Below, piece after piece: positions 25,804-33,501 of a stretch of DNA of 64,000 nucleotides; the first letter of the stretch is position 1, and each line of letters opens with the position of its first letter. Source of the DNA: Bryobacteraceae bacterium (lineage in GTDB: Bacteria > Acidobacteriota > Terriglobia > Bryobacterales > Bryobacteraceae). The notes under the pieces are model-generated. The model saw nothing but the letters and a program-made list of their open reading frames with translations. It had not been told where the DNA came from and ran no database searches. The position numbers were made by a program, and so were the translations under genes. The stretch lies in the NCBI GenBank assembly GCA_023384675.1, contig JAHDVK010000006.1:124001-188000 (forward strand), read 5' to 3'.

Positions 25804-27210
25804 TTAGAGAGACGATTCCTGAAGACAGGCTTCGCAGGGCAGCAGAATCCGCACCCGGGTTCCCTGCCCTTCCTTGCTTTCCACCTCGATTTCCCCGCCG
25901 TGTTCGCGCAGAATCCGGCGAAAGCTGAACATGCTCCAGTTGCCGGAGGCGATGCGGCCGCCGGAGGTCTGAAAGCGCGGCTCGAAGATCGAGGCCAGAT
26001 CCTCATGGCCCATGCCCTTGCCATCGTCCGCCACCACGATCTCGACATGCTCATCTGTGGAACGCGACGCGACCTGGATCCGGCCCGGACCGCCGCCCAA
26101 AGCGTTCGCGGCATTTAACAGCAAGCCGTGGAAAACGGCGCTGAGCTGTGAGGGCCTGCTGAGCAGCCGCGGCAGCGGATGGAGATCGAGGCTAAGCTCA
26201 ATCTGGCCCTTGATGTCCGAGCGCAACATGGCAGCCGCGTCGCGCAGCAGGTCATTGATGTCGGCTTCGAAGATCTCGGCGCGATCGAGATTGGTAAACC
26301 GCTGCATACGCTCGACGATCTCGGCGAGCCGCGAAGAGCTTTGATGAAGGGACCGGCGCAGGTCGGCCTGCAGACGCAGCAGCCGCTGACGCTCTGGGCC
26401 TCCGCTATTGGCCAGACGCGCGTTGATCAGCAGCAGCGTATCGACGGCGCTTCTCAGCGCCCCAATGGGCGAGTTGAGTTCATGGCTGAGCGCGGCGGCG
26501 ATGCGGCCGAGACTGGCGGCATGGTCGCTGAGCAGCACCCGGGTTTCGGCGCGGCGGAGTTGCTCAGCGGACTCGATGCTGCGGATATAGCTTTGGTAGT
26601 TCAAGTAGCGCTGCCGGTAAAGGACGCCGGAGAGCGCCGCGGCCATCAGCGAGAGCGTTTGCACGAAATAGAGGTGCTCGGGAATGGGTCCGCTGCCCAG
26701 ACCCAACCACTGTCTGGCGAGATTGGCCTGGACGAGATAGGCCAGGCCGAGGGTCAACCCAAGTCCCAGAGTCTGCATGGGGCGCAAGGGGACAGCCGCG
26801 ACACCGACCAGCAGAATCAGCGTGATCTGGCTGGGGATGTAGAACTCGATGGCTGGCTCAAGTGCGCTCACGCGCAACGCGAAATGATTCAGCATCAACG
26901 AGACAAGCACGGCCAGCGTCATGGTAAGCGCCCGGGCGTAGCGCTGGCCGAAAGTGGTGTAAGTAGCGCCATAGGCTAACAGGCCGGCGCCGACCAGCCA
27001 GACCATCGCAATGACCCGGTCCGTAAGAGTGATGTCGGTCGATGAGAGAAAAACGATCCGGCTCACCGTGGCGAACAGGGAGACCCCGACGGTCACTCCG
27101 GCCGTCACCTTCAGACCGAACAGGCTAAGCTTGGAGGTCAGTTCATGGAATCCAGGGTCACGTTCGGCCGCGCCGGGAAACAAATAGGCGCGAAGCTCGC
27201 GCAGATGCAT
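25804..27210 (-). CDS. Membrane sensor histidine kinase with divergent G2 box
   Basis: This 468-residue kinase has about six membrane helices (residues 30-215) with no large outer domain, then a HisKA domain with H243 in ALSHELNSPIG. The ATPase part keeps an N box (LLLNAANAL), G1 (VADDGKGMG) and F box (FEPRF). The normal G2 loop GTGLGLA reads SGNWSMFSF, so ATP-lid function may be altered. It diverges from the transporter/HEAT operon across a 71-base intergenic region that must hold both promoters. No response regulator directly follows it; the receiver protein of the neighbouring operon is a possible partner. Confidence 0.85.
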   Translation of the reverse strand: MHLRELRAYLFPGAAERDPGFHELTSKLSLFGLKVTAGVTVGVSLFATVSRIVFLSSTDITLTDRVIAMVWLVGAGLLAYGATYTTFGQRYARALTMTLAVLVSLMLNHFALRVSALEPAIEFYIPSQITLILLVGVAAVPLRPMQTLGLGLTLGLAYLVQANLARQWLGLGSGPIPEHLYFVQTLSLMAAALSGVLYRQRYLNYQSYIRSIESAEQLRRAETRVLLSDHAASLGRIAAALSHELNSPIGALRSAVDTLLLINARLANSGGPERQRLLRLQADLRRSLHQSSSRLAEIVERMQRFTNLDRAEIFEADINDLLRDAAAMLRSDIKGQIELSLDLHPLPRLLSRPSQLSAVFHGLLLNAANALGGGPGRIQVASRSTDEHVEIVVADDGKGMGHEDLASIFEPRFQTSGGRIASGNWSMFSFRRILREHGGEIEVESKEGQGTRVRILLPCEACLQESSL

Positions 27211-27281
27211 ACCCCTGAGTCTAGCGCGGCGGACGGAGCGCGAACCGTGCGATGGTACACTCAGGGTTTCACGCTAGCGCC

Positions 27282-29954
27282 ATGAGGAATTCCGCGGGCA
27301 GCAAGGACTGGCTGGTCCGCCGTCTGGGGCTTCGGCGGGACGAACTGGGCCGCACGGCCCTGATGTTTCTGTACCTGCTGTTCGTCCTGCTGGCTTATTA
27401 CATTCTGAAGCCCGTCTCGCGCGCTCTCTTTCTGACCCGCTTCGACGCCTCGCAACTGCCCTTTCTCTACCTGGCGATGGCGGCGTCGGGAGGCGTTCTG
27501 GCGTACCACTACGTCCGCATCGCGGTGCGCTGGTCGCTGTCGGCTGCCGTGAATGCCGCCACCGCGCTCATCGTGGTGACGCTGCTGGCGATCTGGCAAC
27601 TGCTCCGGCTGGATCAGGCCTGGCTCTATTACGTTTTCAATATCTGGGTAAGCCTCTTCAGCCTGGTGCTGGTTAGCCAAGGCTGGCTGGTGGCCGGTCA
27701 CGTCTTCGATCCGCGCGCGGCGAAGCGTGTGTACAGCCTGCTGGCGGCGGGTGCGGTGCTGGGCGCGGCGATCGGCGGTTCGTTCACCGCCCTGGTGGTG
27801 CGCCTGGTGGGCACCGCGAATCTGGTTCCAGCGAGCGCCTTTTTCGTGCTGCTGGCCTACAGCTGCTTCCGGCTGCTGTTGAGGCAGCCCGGCGTCTCTC
27901 TCGGAGAGGCGCGCGCGGCGGGCGAAGAACGCGCCGAATTCACGATCGCGGACGTGAGCCGCGACGTCTCGAGCCACCGGCATCTGCAGGTGATCATCGC
28001 CCTGCTCATGGCCACCTACGTCGTGGACACGCTCGTCGAATATCAATTCAGCTATATGGCGCGCGAATCCTATCGCGGCGATAGCCTTACCGCATTTCTG
28101 GGGGGCTTCTATGGCTTGTATCTGAATCTCACTACGTTCATCCTCCAGGTATTTCTCACGTCGCTCGTGGTCAGCCGCTTCGGCGTGGGCGGGACGCTGC
28201 TGGTGATGCCCGCCGGCATCGGCGCGGCGATGGCCGCCATGGTGGTCACGCCCGGCATCTGGGCGGCGGGCATCGCGCGGCTGATCGAGGCCTCCACACG
28301 CTATTCGTTTAACCGTACTGGCATGGAACTGCTCTACATGCCGCTGCCGGCCGACCTGCGCGACCGGACGAAAGCGTTCGTCGATATCTTCGTGGACCGT
28401 GTGGCGCGCGGCGCGGGCGCGCTGCTGATCCTGGGTCTGGCGGCGCTCGGCGCCCCCAGCCTGCGGGCGGTGAGCCTGCTCACGCTAGTGGCGTGCGGCG
28501 TTTGGGCGGCGCTTGCCGTGTATGCCCGGCGGCAATATGTCGACACCGTTCGCCGGCGGCTGGCCGCGCGCCGGTTGGACCTCGAAAGCATGCGCATTCC
28601 CTACCAGGACGCCGCGCTGACGAGGCGGCTCGAAGAACTGGCCTTGCAGGGCGAAGGCCGCCAGTCGCTCTACGCGTTGCGGCTGCTGAACGAAATTCCC
28701 GGCTTCCCGTTGGAGGCGCTGGCGGTGCGGCTCGGCGGCGATGCTGCTCCGCCGGTCCGCGCCTGGTTATACGAAACGGCACTGCAACGCGGCTGGCGTT
28801 CCCTGCTGAAGGAGGCGCGGCGCGAACTCGACCTTCCAGCGGGACTGGCCCTGATGCCCGCCGCTGCCTACTATGGCGTGCTGGGGGCCGATGGCCCGGC
28901 TGCCCTGCGGCGGCTGCTGGATCATGGCGATCCCGCTGTGGTGGAAGCGGCATTGCGCGCCGGGGAGCAGTTGCCGCCAGAGGCGGGCATTCGCTTGCCG
29001 CCGGGGAGAATCGCCGCGCTCGCCTCATCTGAGCCGGCAATGCGGCGACTTGCGGCTTTTGCCTATCGCGCGGAGCCGGGCGCGGCCGTCACAGCGCTTC
29101 CGGCCCTCGCGATGGATCCCCACCCGGCCGTGCGCCGGGCGGCGGCCGAATCGCTGCAAGCGCTTGGCGCGAAGGCGGTGCCCGCTCTGGCAGCCTGCCT
29201 GGACGATCGCGAAGCACCGCTTGTGCGCCGCCGCCGCGCGGCCCGCCTGCTGGGTTCGATCCCCGCGCAGGAAGCCAGCGACGCCTTGCTTGCGCGCCTC
29301 GACGAGCCTGACCTGGAGGTCTTGGCGGCGATTCTCAGGGCCCTCGAGAAGCAGCGCGGCGGCGCGCCCGGCTTGCAATACGCCCACGAACCGGTCCGCA
29401 GGCAGGTTTCGCGCGCGGCACGCATGTACCTGGAGATCCGCGTCGCCCTGAAGTGCCTGAAGGGCGCGCAGGGGGCGGCCGCCACGCGCCTGCTGGTGCG
29501 CACCCTGGAGTCGCGCCTCGACCGCGTGATCCAAGGACTGTTCACGATTCTCGGCCTGCGCTATCCGCCGCACGACATTCACGCCGCCTGGCGCGCCGTG
29601 CGCCGCGGTACCCCAGCCGAGATGGCCAACGCGGCGGAGTTTCTCGACAACATCCTGGATCACGATCTCAAGCGTTTTGTGCTGCCGCTGCTCGACGAAG
29701 ACCGCCCGCCCGATCAGGTAGGCCGCGATCTCTTCGGCCTCGAACTTCTTGGCGCGGCGGCTGCCCTTCGGGTAATGATCGAGGAAGGCGACCCCTGGCT
29801 TGCCGTGTGCGCCATGGCCGCGGCGGCCGAACTGGGTTTCCGCGAGTTGACGCCCGCGATCCGCGCCGCCACCGAACGCGGCGGAGAGCAGGCCGCGCGC
29901 GTTGCCACGGCGTCGCTGCGCAGGTTGGGGACAGAAGGATTGGAGCAGGTCTGA
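27282..29954 (+). CDS. ATP/ADP-translocase-like membrane protein fused to a HEAT-repeat-like region
   Basis: This ~890-residue protein has an N-terminal half (about residues 25-430) with 10-12 membrane helices. The segments FVLLAYYILKPVSRALFL and LPFLYLAMAASGGVLAYHYV resemble the Tlc/NTT nucleotide-exchange family. The C-terminal half (about 440-890) is soluble, Ala/Leu/Arg-rich and consists of repeated two-helix units (AVRRAAAESLQALGAKAVPALAACL type) typical of HEAT/armadillo-like repeats. ATG 27282 is chosen over an upstream in-frame start that lacks a ribosome site. The stop codon overlaps the next start as TGATG. True nucleotide transport is unproven; it may be a sensor or scaffold. Confidence 0.75.
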   Translation: MRNSAGSKDWLVRRLGLRRDELGRTALMFLYLLFVLLAYYILKPVSRALFLTRFDASQLPFLYLAMAASGGVLAYHYVRIAVRWSLSAAVNAATALIVVTLLAIWQLLRLDQAWLYYVFNIWVSLFSLVLVSQGWLVAGHVFDPRAAKRVYSLLAAGAVLGAAIGGSFTALVVRLVGTANLVPASAFFVLLAYSCFRLLLRQPGVSLGEARAAGEERAEFTIADVSRDVSSHRHLQVIIALLMATYVVDTLVEYQFSYMARESYRGDSLTAFLGGFYGLYLNLTTFILQVFLTSLVVSRFGVGGTLLVMPAGIGAAMAAMVVTPGIWAAGIARLIEASTRYSFNRTGMELLYMPLPADLRDRTKAFVDIFVDRVARGAGALLILGLAALGAPSLRAVSLLTLVACGVWAALAVYARRQYVDTVRRRLAARRLDLESMRIPYQDAALTRRLEELALQGEGRQSLYALRLLNEIPGFPLEALAVRLGGDAAPPVRAWLYETALQRGWRSLLKEARRELDLPAGLALMPAAAYYGVLGADGPAALRRLLDHGDPAVVEAALRAGEQLPPEAGIRLPPGRIAALASSEPAMRRLAAFAYRAEPGAAVTALPALAMDPHPAVRRAAAESLQALGAKAVPALAACLDDREAPLVRRRRAARLLGSIPAQEASDALLARLDEPDLEVLAAILRALEKQRGGAPGLQYAHEPVRRQVSRAARMYLEIRVALKCLKGAQGAAATRLLVRTLESRLDRVIQGLFTILGLRYPPHDIHAAWRAVRRGTPAEMANAAEFLDNILDHDLKRFVLPLLDEDRPPDQVGRDLFGLELLGAAAALRVMIEEGDPWLAVCAMAAAAELGFRELTPAIRAATERGGEQAARVATASLRRLGTEGLEQV

Positions 29955-30388
29955 TGCAGGACTTGAATATCGTCGAACGCGTGATCGCTCTGGAAAACGT
30001 GGAACTGCTGCGCGGCTTGAGTCCCGATCAGCTCGCGCGAGTCGCCGCCATCGCCAGGCAGGAACACGCTCCGCCCGGCAAGGTACTGCTCACGCCGGAG
30101 GGGCCGCTCGAGGCGATGTACGTGATCATGGACGGGTCGGTGGAATTGCTCCAGGACGGCGTGCCTTTGGAGGTGGCCCGGCAGAACGAAGTGGTGGGCT
30201 CCTGGGCGCTGCTCGACAATGCGCCGCTGCCGGTGACCGCCCGCGCCGTCGAAGACACGACCCTGTTGCGCATCGCGCGCGACGACTTCTATGAATTGCT
30301 TTCCGACAACACGGAAATTGTGTCCGCCATTTTCTCCACTCTCGTGCGCCGATTCCGCGCGCTGCTGGAGCAGGGATCTGGTTCATAA
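29954..30388 (+). CDS. Cyclic-nucleotide-binding-fold protein
   Basis: This 144-residue protein is made up of a single cNMP-binding (Crp-like) domain: LLRGLSPDQLARVAAIA, then PPGKVLLTPEGPLEAMYVIMDGSVELLQDG, then EVVGSWALLDNAPLPVTARAVEDTTLLRIARDDFYELL. The phosphate-binding cassette is short and lacks the usual RxA arginine-alanine pair in canonical form (PVTARAVE is near), so nucleotide binding is uncertain. No DNA-binding domain follows. It is translationally coupled to the HEAT protein; in related proteins such a domain is often fused to it, here it is separate. Confidence 0.8.
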   Translation: MQDLNIVERVIALENVELLRGLSPDQLARVAAIARQEHAPPGKVLLTPEGPLEAMYVIMDGSVELLQDGVPLEVARQNEVVGSWALLDNAPLPVTARAVEDTTLLRIARDDFYELLSDNTEIVSAIFSTLVRRFRALLEQGSGS

Positions 30389-30416
30389 TGGGGAGCGGAA
30401 GGCCCTCCCGGAAATC

Positions 30417-31265
30417 ATGGCCGATCAACCCCCAGCTATAACCAGCGGCGCCTCCTCCAGCCTCGATCCTGAAATCCGGCAGTTGCGCGAGAAGCTGGCT
30501 GAGGCCTACCGGCTCGTGGCGCTTGGCCAACTGGTGACTGGCGTCGTTCATGAAATCAATAATCCCATCGGCTCGATCGTCTCCAACAATGAAGTGTCGC
30601 TGCGCGCGCTCTCCAGCCTGAGGCAGAAGCTCGATGCCGCCCGCTTGGCCGGGGAAGCGCCCCCGCAGAAGGCGATCGATCTGGTGGACACTCTGCTCAG
30701 CCTGGCCGCAGTGGATAAGATCGCCTGTGAACGCATCTCAGGCATTGTTCGCACGCTGAAGACCTTTTCGCGCGTCGAGGAGCGGGATCTGCGCCTGGTC
30801 CGGGCCGGCGACCTGCTGCGCGACGCCGCAAAGCTGGTGGACTGCCAGTACCGGCGTCGCATCGAGCTGCAGCTCTTCGTTGCGGAATTGCCCGAAATCG
30901 AGTGCTATCCCCAGCTGCTGAGTCAGGTTCTGCTCAATCTGCTCGTCAACGCGGGCCAGGCCATCGAGGGCGAAGGCCGTATCACCGTCCGGGCCGCACA
31001 GGTGATCGGATCTGAACCGGCCGCCATTGAGATTTCCATCGAGGATACGGGCAAAGGAATCGCTCCCGAACTTCGACCGCGGATCTTTGAAGCCGGCTTC
31101 ACGACGAAGCCGATCGGCGTTGGCACCGGTCTCGGCCTCGCCCTCTCGCGAAAACTGATTGAGGAAAGCCACGGCGGCCGTATCTGGTTCACCAGTGAAG
31201 TGGGCCGCGGCACTACGTTCTATATCCGGCTTCCCGTGCGGCAGACCCGGCCGCCGGCAACGTAA
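30417..31265 (+). CDS. Soluble sensor histidine kinase
   Basis: This 282-residue protein without membrane segments starts at ATG 30417, 28 bases after the CNB gene. A short leading coiled coil (residues ~18-36) is followed by the phosphoacceptor H45 in TGVVHEINNPIGSI, then the ATPase domain with LLNLLVNAGQAIEGEG (N), EDTGKGI (G1), RIFEAGFTTK (F) and GTGLGLALS (G2). All four boxes are intact. The NtrB-like H box suggests signal input by the upstream proteins. The receiver gene 24 bases downstream is the likely partner. Confidence 0.9.
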   Translation: MADQPPAITSGASSSLDPEIRQLREKLAEAYRLVALGQLVTGVVHEINNPIGSIVSNNEVSLRALSSLRQKLDAARLAGEAPPQKAIDLVDTLLSLAAVDKIACERISGIVRTLKTFSRVEERDLRLVRAGDLLRDAAKLVDCQYRRRIELQLFVAELPEIECYPQLLSQVLLNLLVNAGQAIEGEGRITVRAAQVIGSEPAAIEISIEDTGKGIAPELRPRIFEAGFTTKPIGVGTGLGLALSRKLIEESHGGRIWFTSEVGRGTTFYIRLPVRQTRPPAT

Positions 31266-31289
31266 TTCCATCTCCAGGAGCAATCCTTT

Positions 31290-31769
31290 TTGTCTGAAAC
31301 GAAAGCGCCGAGAATTCTGTTGGTCGACGACGAGGAGATGGTCCTTACATCCATCCGCGCCTATCTCTCACTCGAAACCGAATACGAGATTCTCGCGCAT
31401 ACCCAGCCCGAAGACGCCCTGCGGCGCCTGGACGAGGGACCGATCGACGTGGTGGTCACCGACTACCTGATGCCGCGCGTCACAGGCCTTCAATTGCTTG
31501 CCGAGGCCAAGAAGAAGCAGCCCGAGGCGGCGCGCGTCCTGCTCACTGGCCACGCCGACAAGCAGAGCGCGATCCAGGCCATCAATGACGTGGGCCTCTA
31601 TCAGTACCTCGAGAAGCCTTGGGACAACGCACAACTCCTGCTGGTGATCAATGGCGCGATCGAGCGTACGCGTCTGCTGCGCGGGCTTGCCGAAAAGGTG
31701 GAAGAACTCGACGCCGCACATGGGCAGTTAAAAGAAGCCCAACGCCGCCTGATCCGCGCGTTTCTCTGA
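31290..31769 (+). CDS. Receiver-domain response regulator without output domain
   Basis: This 159-residue protein has a receiver domain at residues ~7-125: LLVDDEE acid pair, phosphoacceptor D58 in VVTDYLMP, LTGH switch threonine and LEKPWD lysine. The sequence resembles RpfG-type receivers but ends with a ~35-residue coiled-coil-like tail (LAEKVEELDAAHGQLKEAQ) instead of an HD-GYP or DNA-binding domain; no HD-GYP remnant follows. It starts at TTG 31290 after an AGGAG site. Probably acts by protein contact with a partner. Confidence 0.9.
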   Translation: MSETKAPRILLVDDEEMVLTSIRAYLSLETEYEILAHTQPEDALRRLDEGPIDVVVTDYLMPRVTGLQLLAEAKKKQPEAARVLLTGHADKQSAIQAINDVGLYQYLEKPWDNAQLLLVINGAIERTRLLRGLAEKVEELDAAHGQLKEAQRRLIRAFL

Positions 31770-31842
31770 GCGGCGGCTCCGAGGCTTTCGCCGCGCAATA
31801 CCGGCGCACCCCTGGCCGGTTTTGGCCGATAATGGAAAACGT

Positions 31843-32295
31843 ATGCGACTTCTCATCCTCACCTCAATCGTGGCCGCCCTCTGCTTCGCCGCCGAAGTCA
31901 AACTGGGCGAGCCTCTAACCCTAAAGCAACAGACCGCCATCGCCGACCTCAACGCCCGCCCCGCCGACTTCGTCGACAAACAGGTGCAGGTGAAGGGCAA
32001 AGTTACCGAAGTCTGCGAAAAGATGGGCTGCTGGATGCAACTCGTCGATCCCGCCACCAAGGCCGCGGTCCGCATCAAGGTCAAGGACGGCGTGATTGTC
32101 TTTCCGAAGGACTCCATCGGGAAGATGGCCGCCGCCGAGGGCAAGTTCGTCAAGCTGGAACTCACCCACGAGCAGGCCATCGCGCGCGCCAAGCATGAGG
32201 CCGAGGAGCAGAACCGGCCCTTTGATCCCGCGTCGGTGAAAGGCCCGGCCACCATTTACCAGATCGCCGGCCTTGGCGCGGCGATCCTCGAATAA
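31843..32295 (+). CDS. Secreted DUF4920-like protein
   Basis: This ~150-residue protein has a signal peptide (MRLLILTSIVAALCFA). The middle holds DKQVQVKGKVTEVCEKMGCWMQL, an OB-fold-like strand set with a C-x4-C pair that is typical of the DUF4920 family and could bind metal. The family has no settled function. ATG 31843 is chosen to give a clean signal peptide; a TTG 21 bases upstream is possible. A terminator follows. Confidence 0.65.
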   Translation: MRLLILTSIVAALCFAAEVKLGEPLTLKQQTAIADLNARPADFVDKQVQVKGKVTEVCEKMGCWMQLVDPATKAAVRIKVKDGVIVFPKDSIGKMAAAEGKFVKLELTHEQAIARAKHEAEEQNRPFDPASVKGPATIYQIAGLGAAILE

Positions 32296-32320
32296 CCCCC
32301 GCAAGCCATTCTGGACAAAG

Positions 32321-32344
32321 GAGCGGCTCCCGGGCCGCTCTTTC
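32321..32344 (+). terminator. Rho-independent terminator after the DUF4920 gene
   Basis: GAGCGGC and GCCGCTC form a 7-base stem around TCCCGG and are followed by TTTCT. It lies between the DUF4920 gene and the next MFS gene, both on the plus strand. Confidence 0.7.
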
Positions 32345-32375
32345 TGTATCCCGGTTCTGATACAGTCATGGAGCT

Positions 32376-33500
32376 ATGCTGATTACCGCAGCCATCCTCG
32401 CCATCTTCGTGTACGGCATCATTGCCGCCATGCTGGGCACGATCCTCCCGGACCTTTCCAAACGCTACTCGCTCACGCCGAAGCAGAATGGCAACATCGC
32501 CATGGCGCAAGCCATTGGGTTGATGATCGGATCCTTCTTTGTCGGCCCGCTGATGGACACGCAGGGCAAGAAGATGGGCCTTTTGCTGGGCCTCGCGCTG
32601 GTCGCACTCGCCCTTTTCGGCCTGCGTAAAGCGGCCGGGTTCACGCCTATCGCTTCGTTCATGATGGTCCTGGGCATGGGCGGCGGCATCATCGTCACCG
32701 GCGCCAACGCGCTGGCTGGCGACGTCAAACTCGAAGCTCTGTCCACCGCCGGCGTCTTCAACCTGCTGAACCTGTTCTTCGGTCTGGGCGGCTTGCTGAC
32801 CCCGCTGATCGCCGCCAACCTCTTCAAGAACGATTCCGCCCGCTTGCTGGTCTTCGCCGGAGGACTGGCGCTGGTCACTCTCGGCTTCCATGGCATCACA
32901 CAGATGCCGCCGCCTGCCGGCGCGGTGGCGTTCCAGATGTCCACGGCCACGGCTCTGCTGAGCAACCCCGCGCTGCTGGCGCTGGCCCTGATGCTGTTCC
33001 TCTATGTCGCCGCCGAGGTGGGCGTGTGGAACTGGCTGGCGCGGCACCTGATCGCACAGGGCGTCCCAGAGAAGCGCGCGCTGACGATCCTCTCGCTCGG
33101 CTTCGCACTCGGCCTTCTGGTGGGCCGCGTGGCGGTATCGCCCGTACTGGGCACGGTCTCTCCCGAGGATGTCCTGATGGGTTCCGCCGTGCTGATGGCC
33201 ATCACTACCTACCTGATGCTGCAATCGAGCAGCCCGAACATGGCCTGGGTGCTGGTGTTCTTCGCGGGCGTTGCGATGGCGCCGGTGTTCCCGACGACCC
33301 TCGCCGTGGTGAATATGAAGTTTCCGGACATGGCCGCCACGGCCACGGGCATCGCGGTCACCGCCGGCTGGCTCGGCCTGGTGGTCAGCTCGCCGCTGAT
33401 TGGCGGCATCGCCGGCGACGATCCGAAACGCCTGAAGCGCGCCCTGCTCGTACTGCCTGCCGTTTCGATCCTGATGATCGCGGTGAGCCGCGCGCTCTAG
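32376..33500 (+). CDS. MFS transporter, sugar-type, substrate unknown
   Basis: This 374-residue major-facilitator protein has 12 predicted helices. The first helix begins at the start methionine and is followed by ILPDLSKRYSLTPKQNGNIAMAQAIG, then the MFS A-like motif GPLMDTQGKKMG. The GNALAGD-like segment and compact size resemble FucP/sugar permease relatives, but cargo cannot be assigned. It converges on the TonB receptor gene, with the two stop codons one base apart. Confidence 0.75.
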   Translation: MLITAAILAIFVYGIIAAMLGTILPDLSKRYSLTPKQNGNIAMAQAIGLMIGSFFVGPLMDTQGKKMGLLLGLALVALALFGLRKAAGFTPIASFMMVLGMGGGIIVTGANALAGDVKLEALSTAGVFNLLNLFFGLGGLLTPLIAANLFKNDSARLLVFAGGLALVTLGFHGITQMPPPAGAVAFQMSTATALLSNPALLALALMLFLYVAAEVGVWNWLARHLIAQGVPEKRALTILSLGFALGLLVGRVAVSPVLGTVSPEDVLMGSAVLMAITTYLMLQSSSPNMAWVLVFFAGVAMAPVFPTTLAVVNMKFPDMAATATGIAVTAGWLGLVVSSPLIGGIAGDDPKRLKRALLVLPAVSILMIAVSRAL

Positions 33501-33501
33501 C

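Noticed and set aside
31770-31842. Remnant of an HD-GYP output domain after the receiver gene
   Set aside because: Reading all frames after the stop gives no HD or GYP motif, and the DUF4920 gene starts within about 70 bases.
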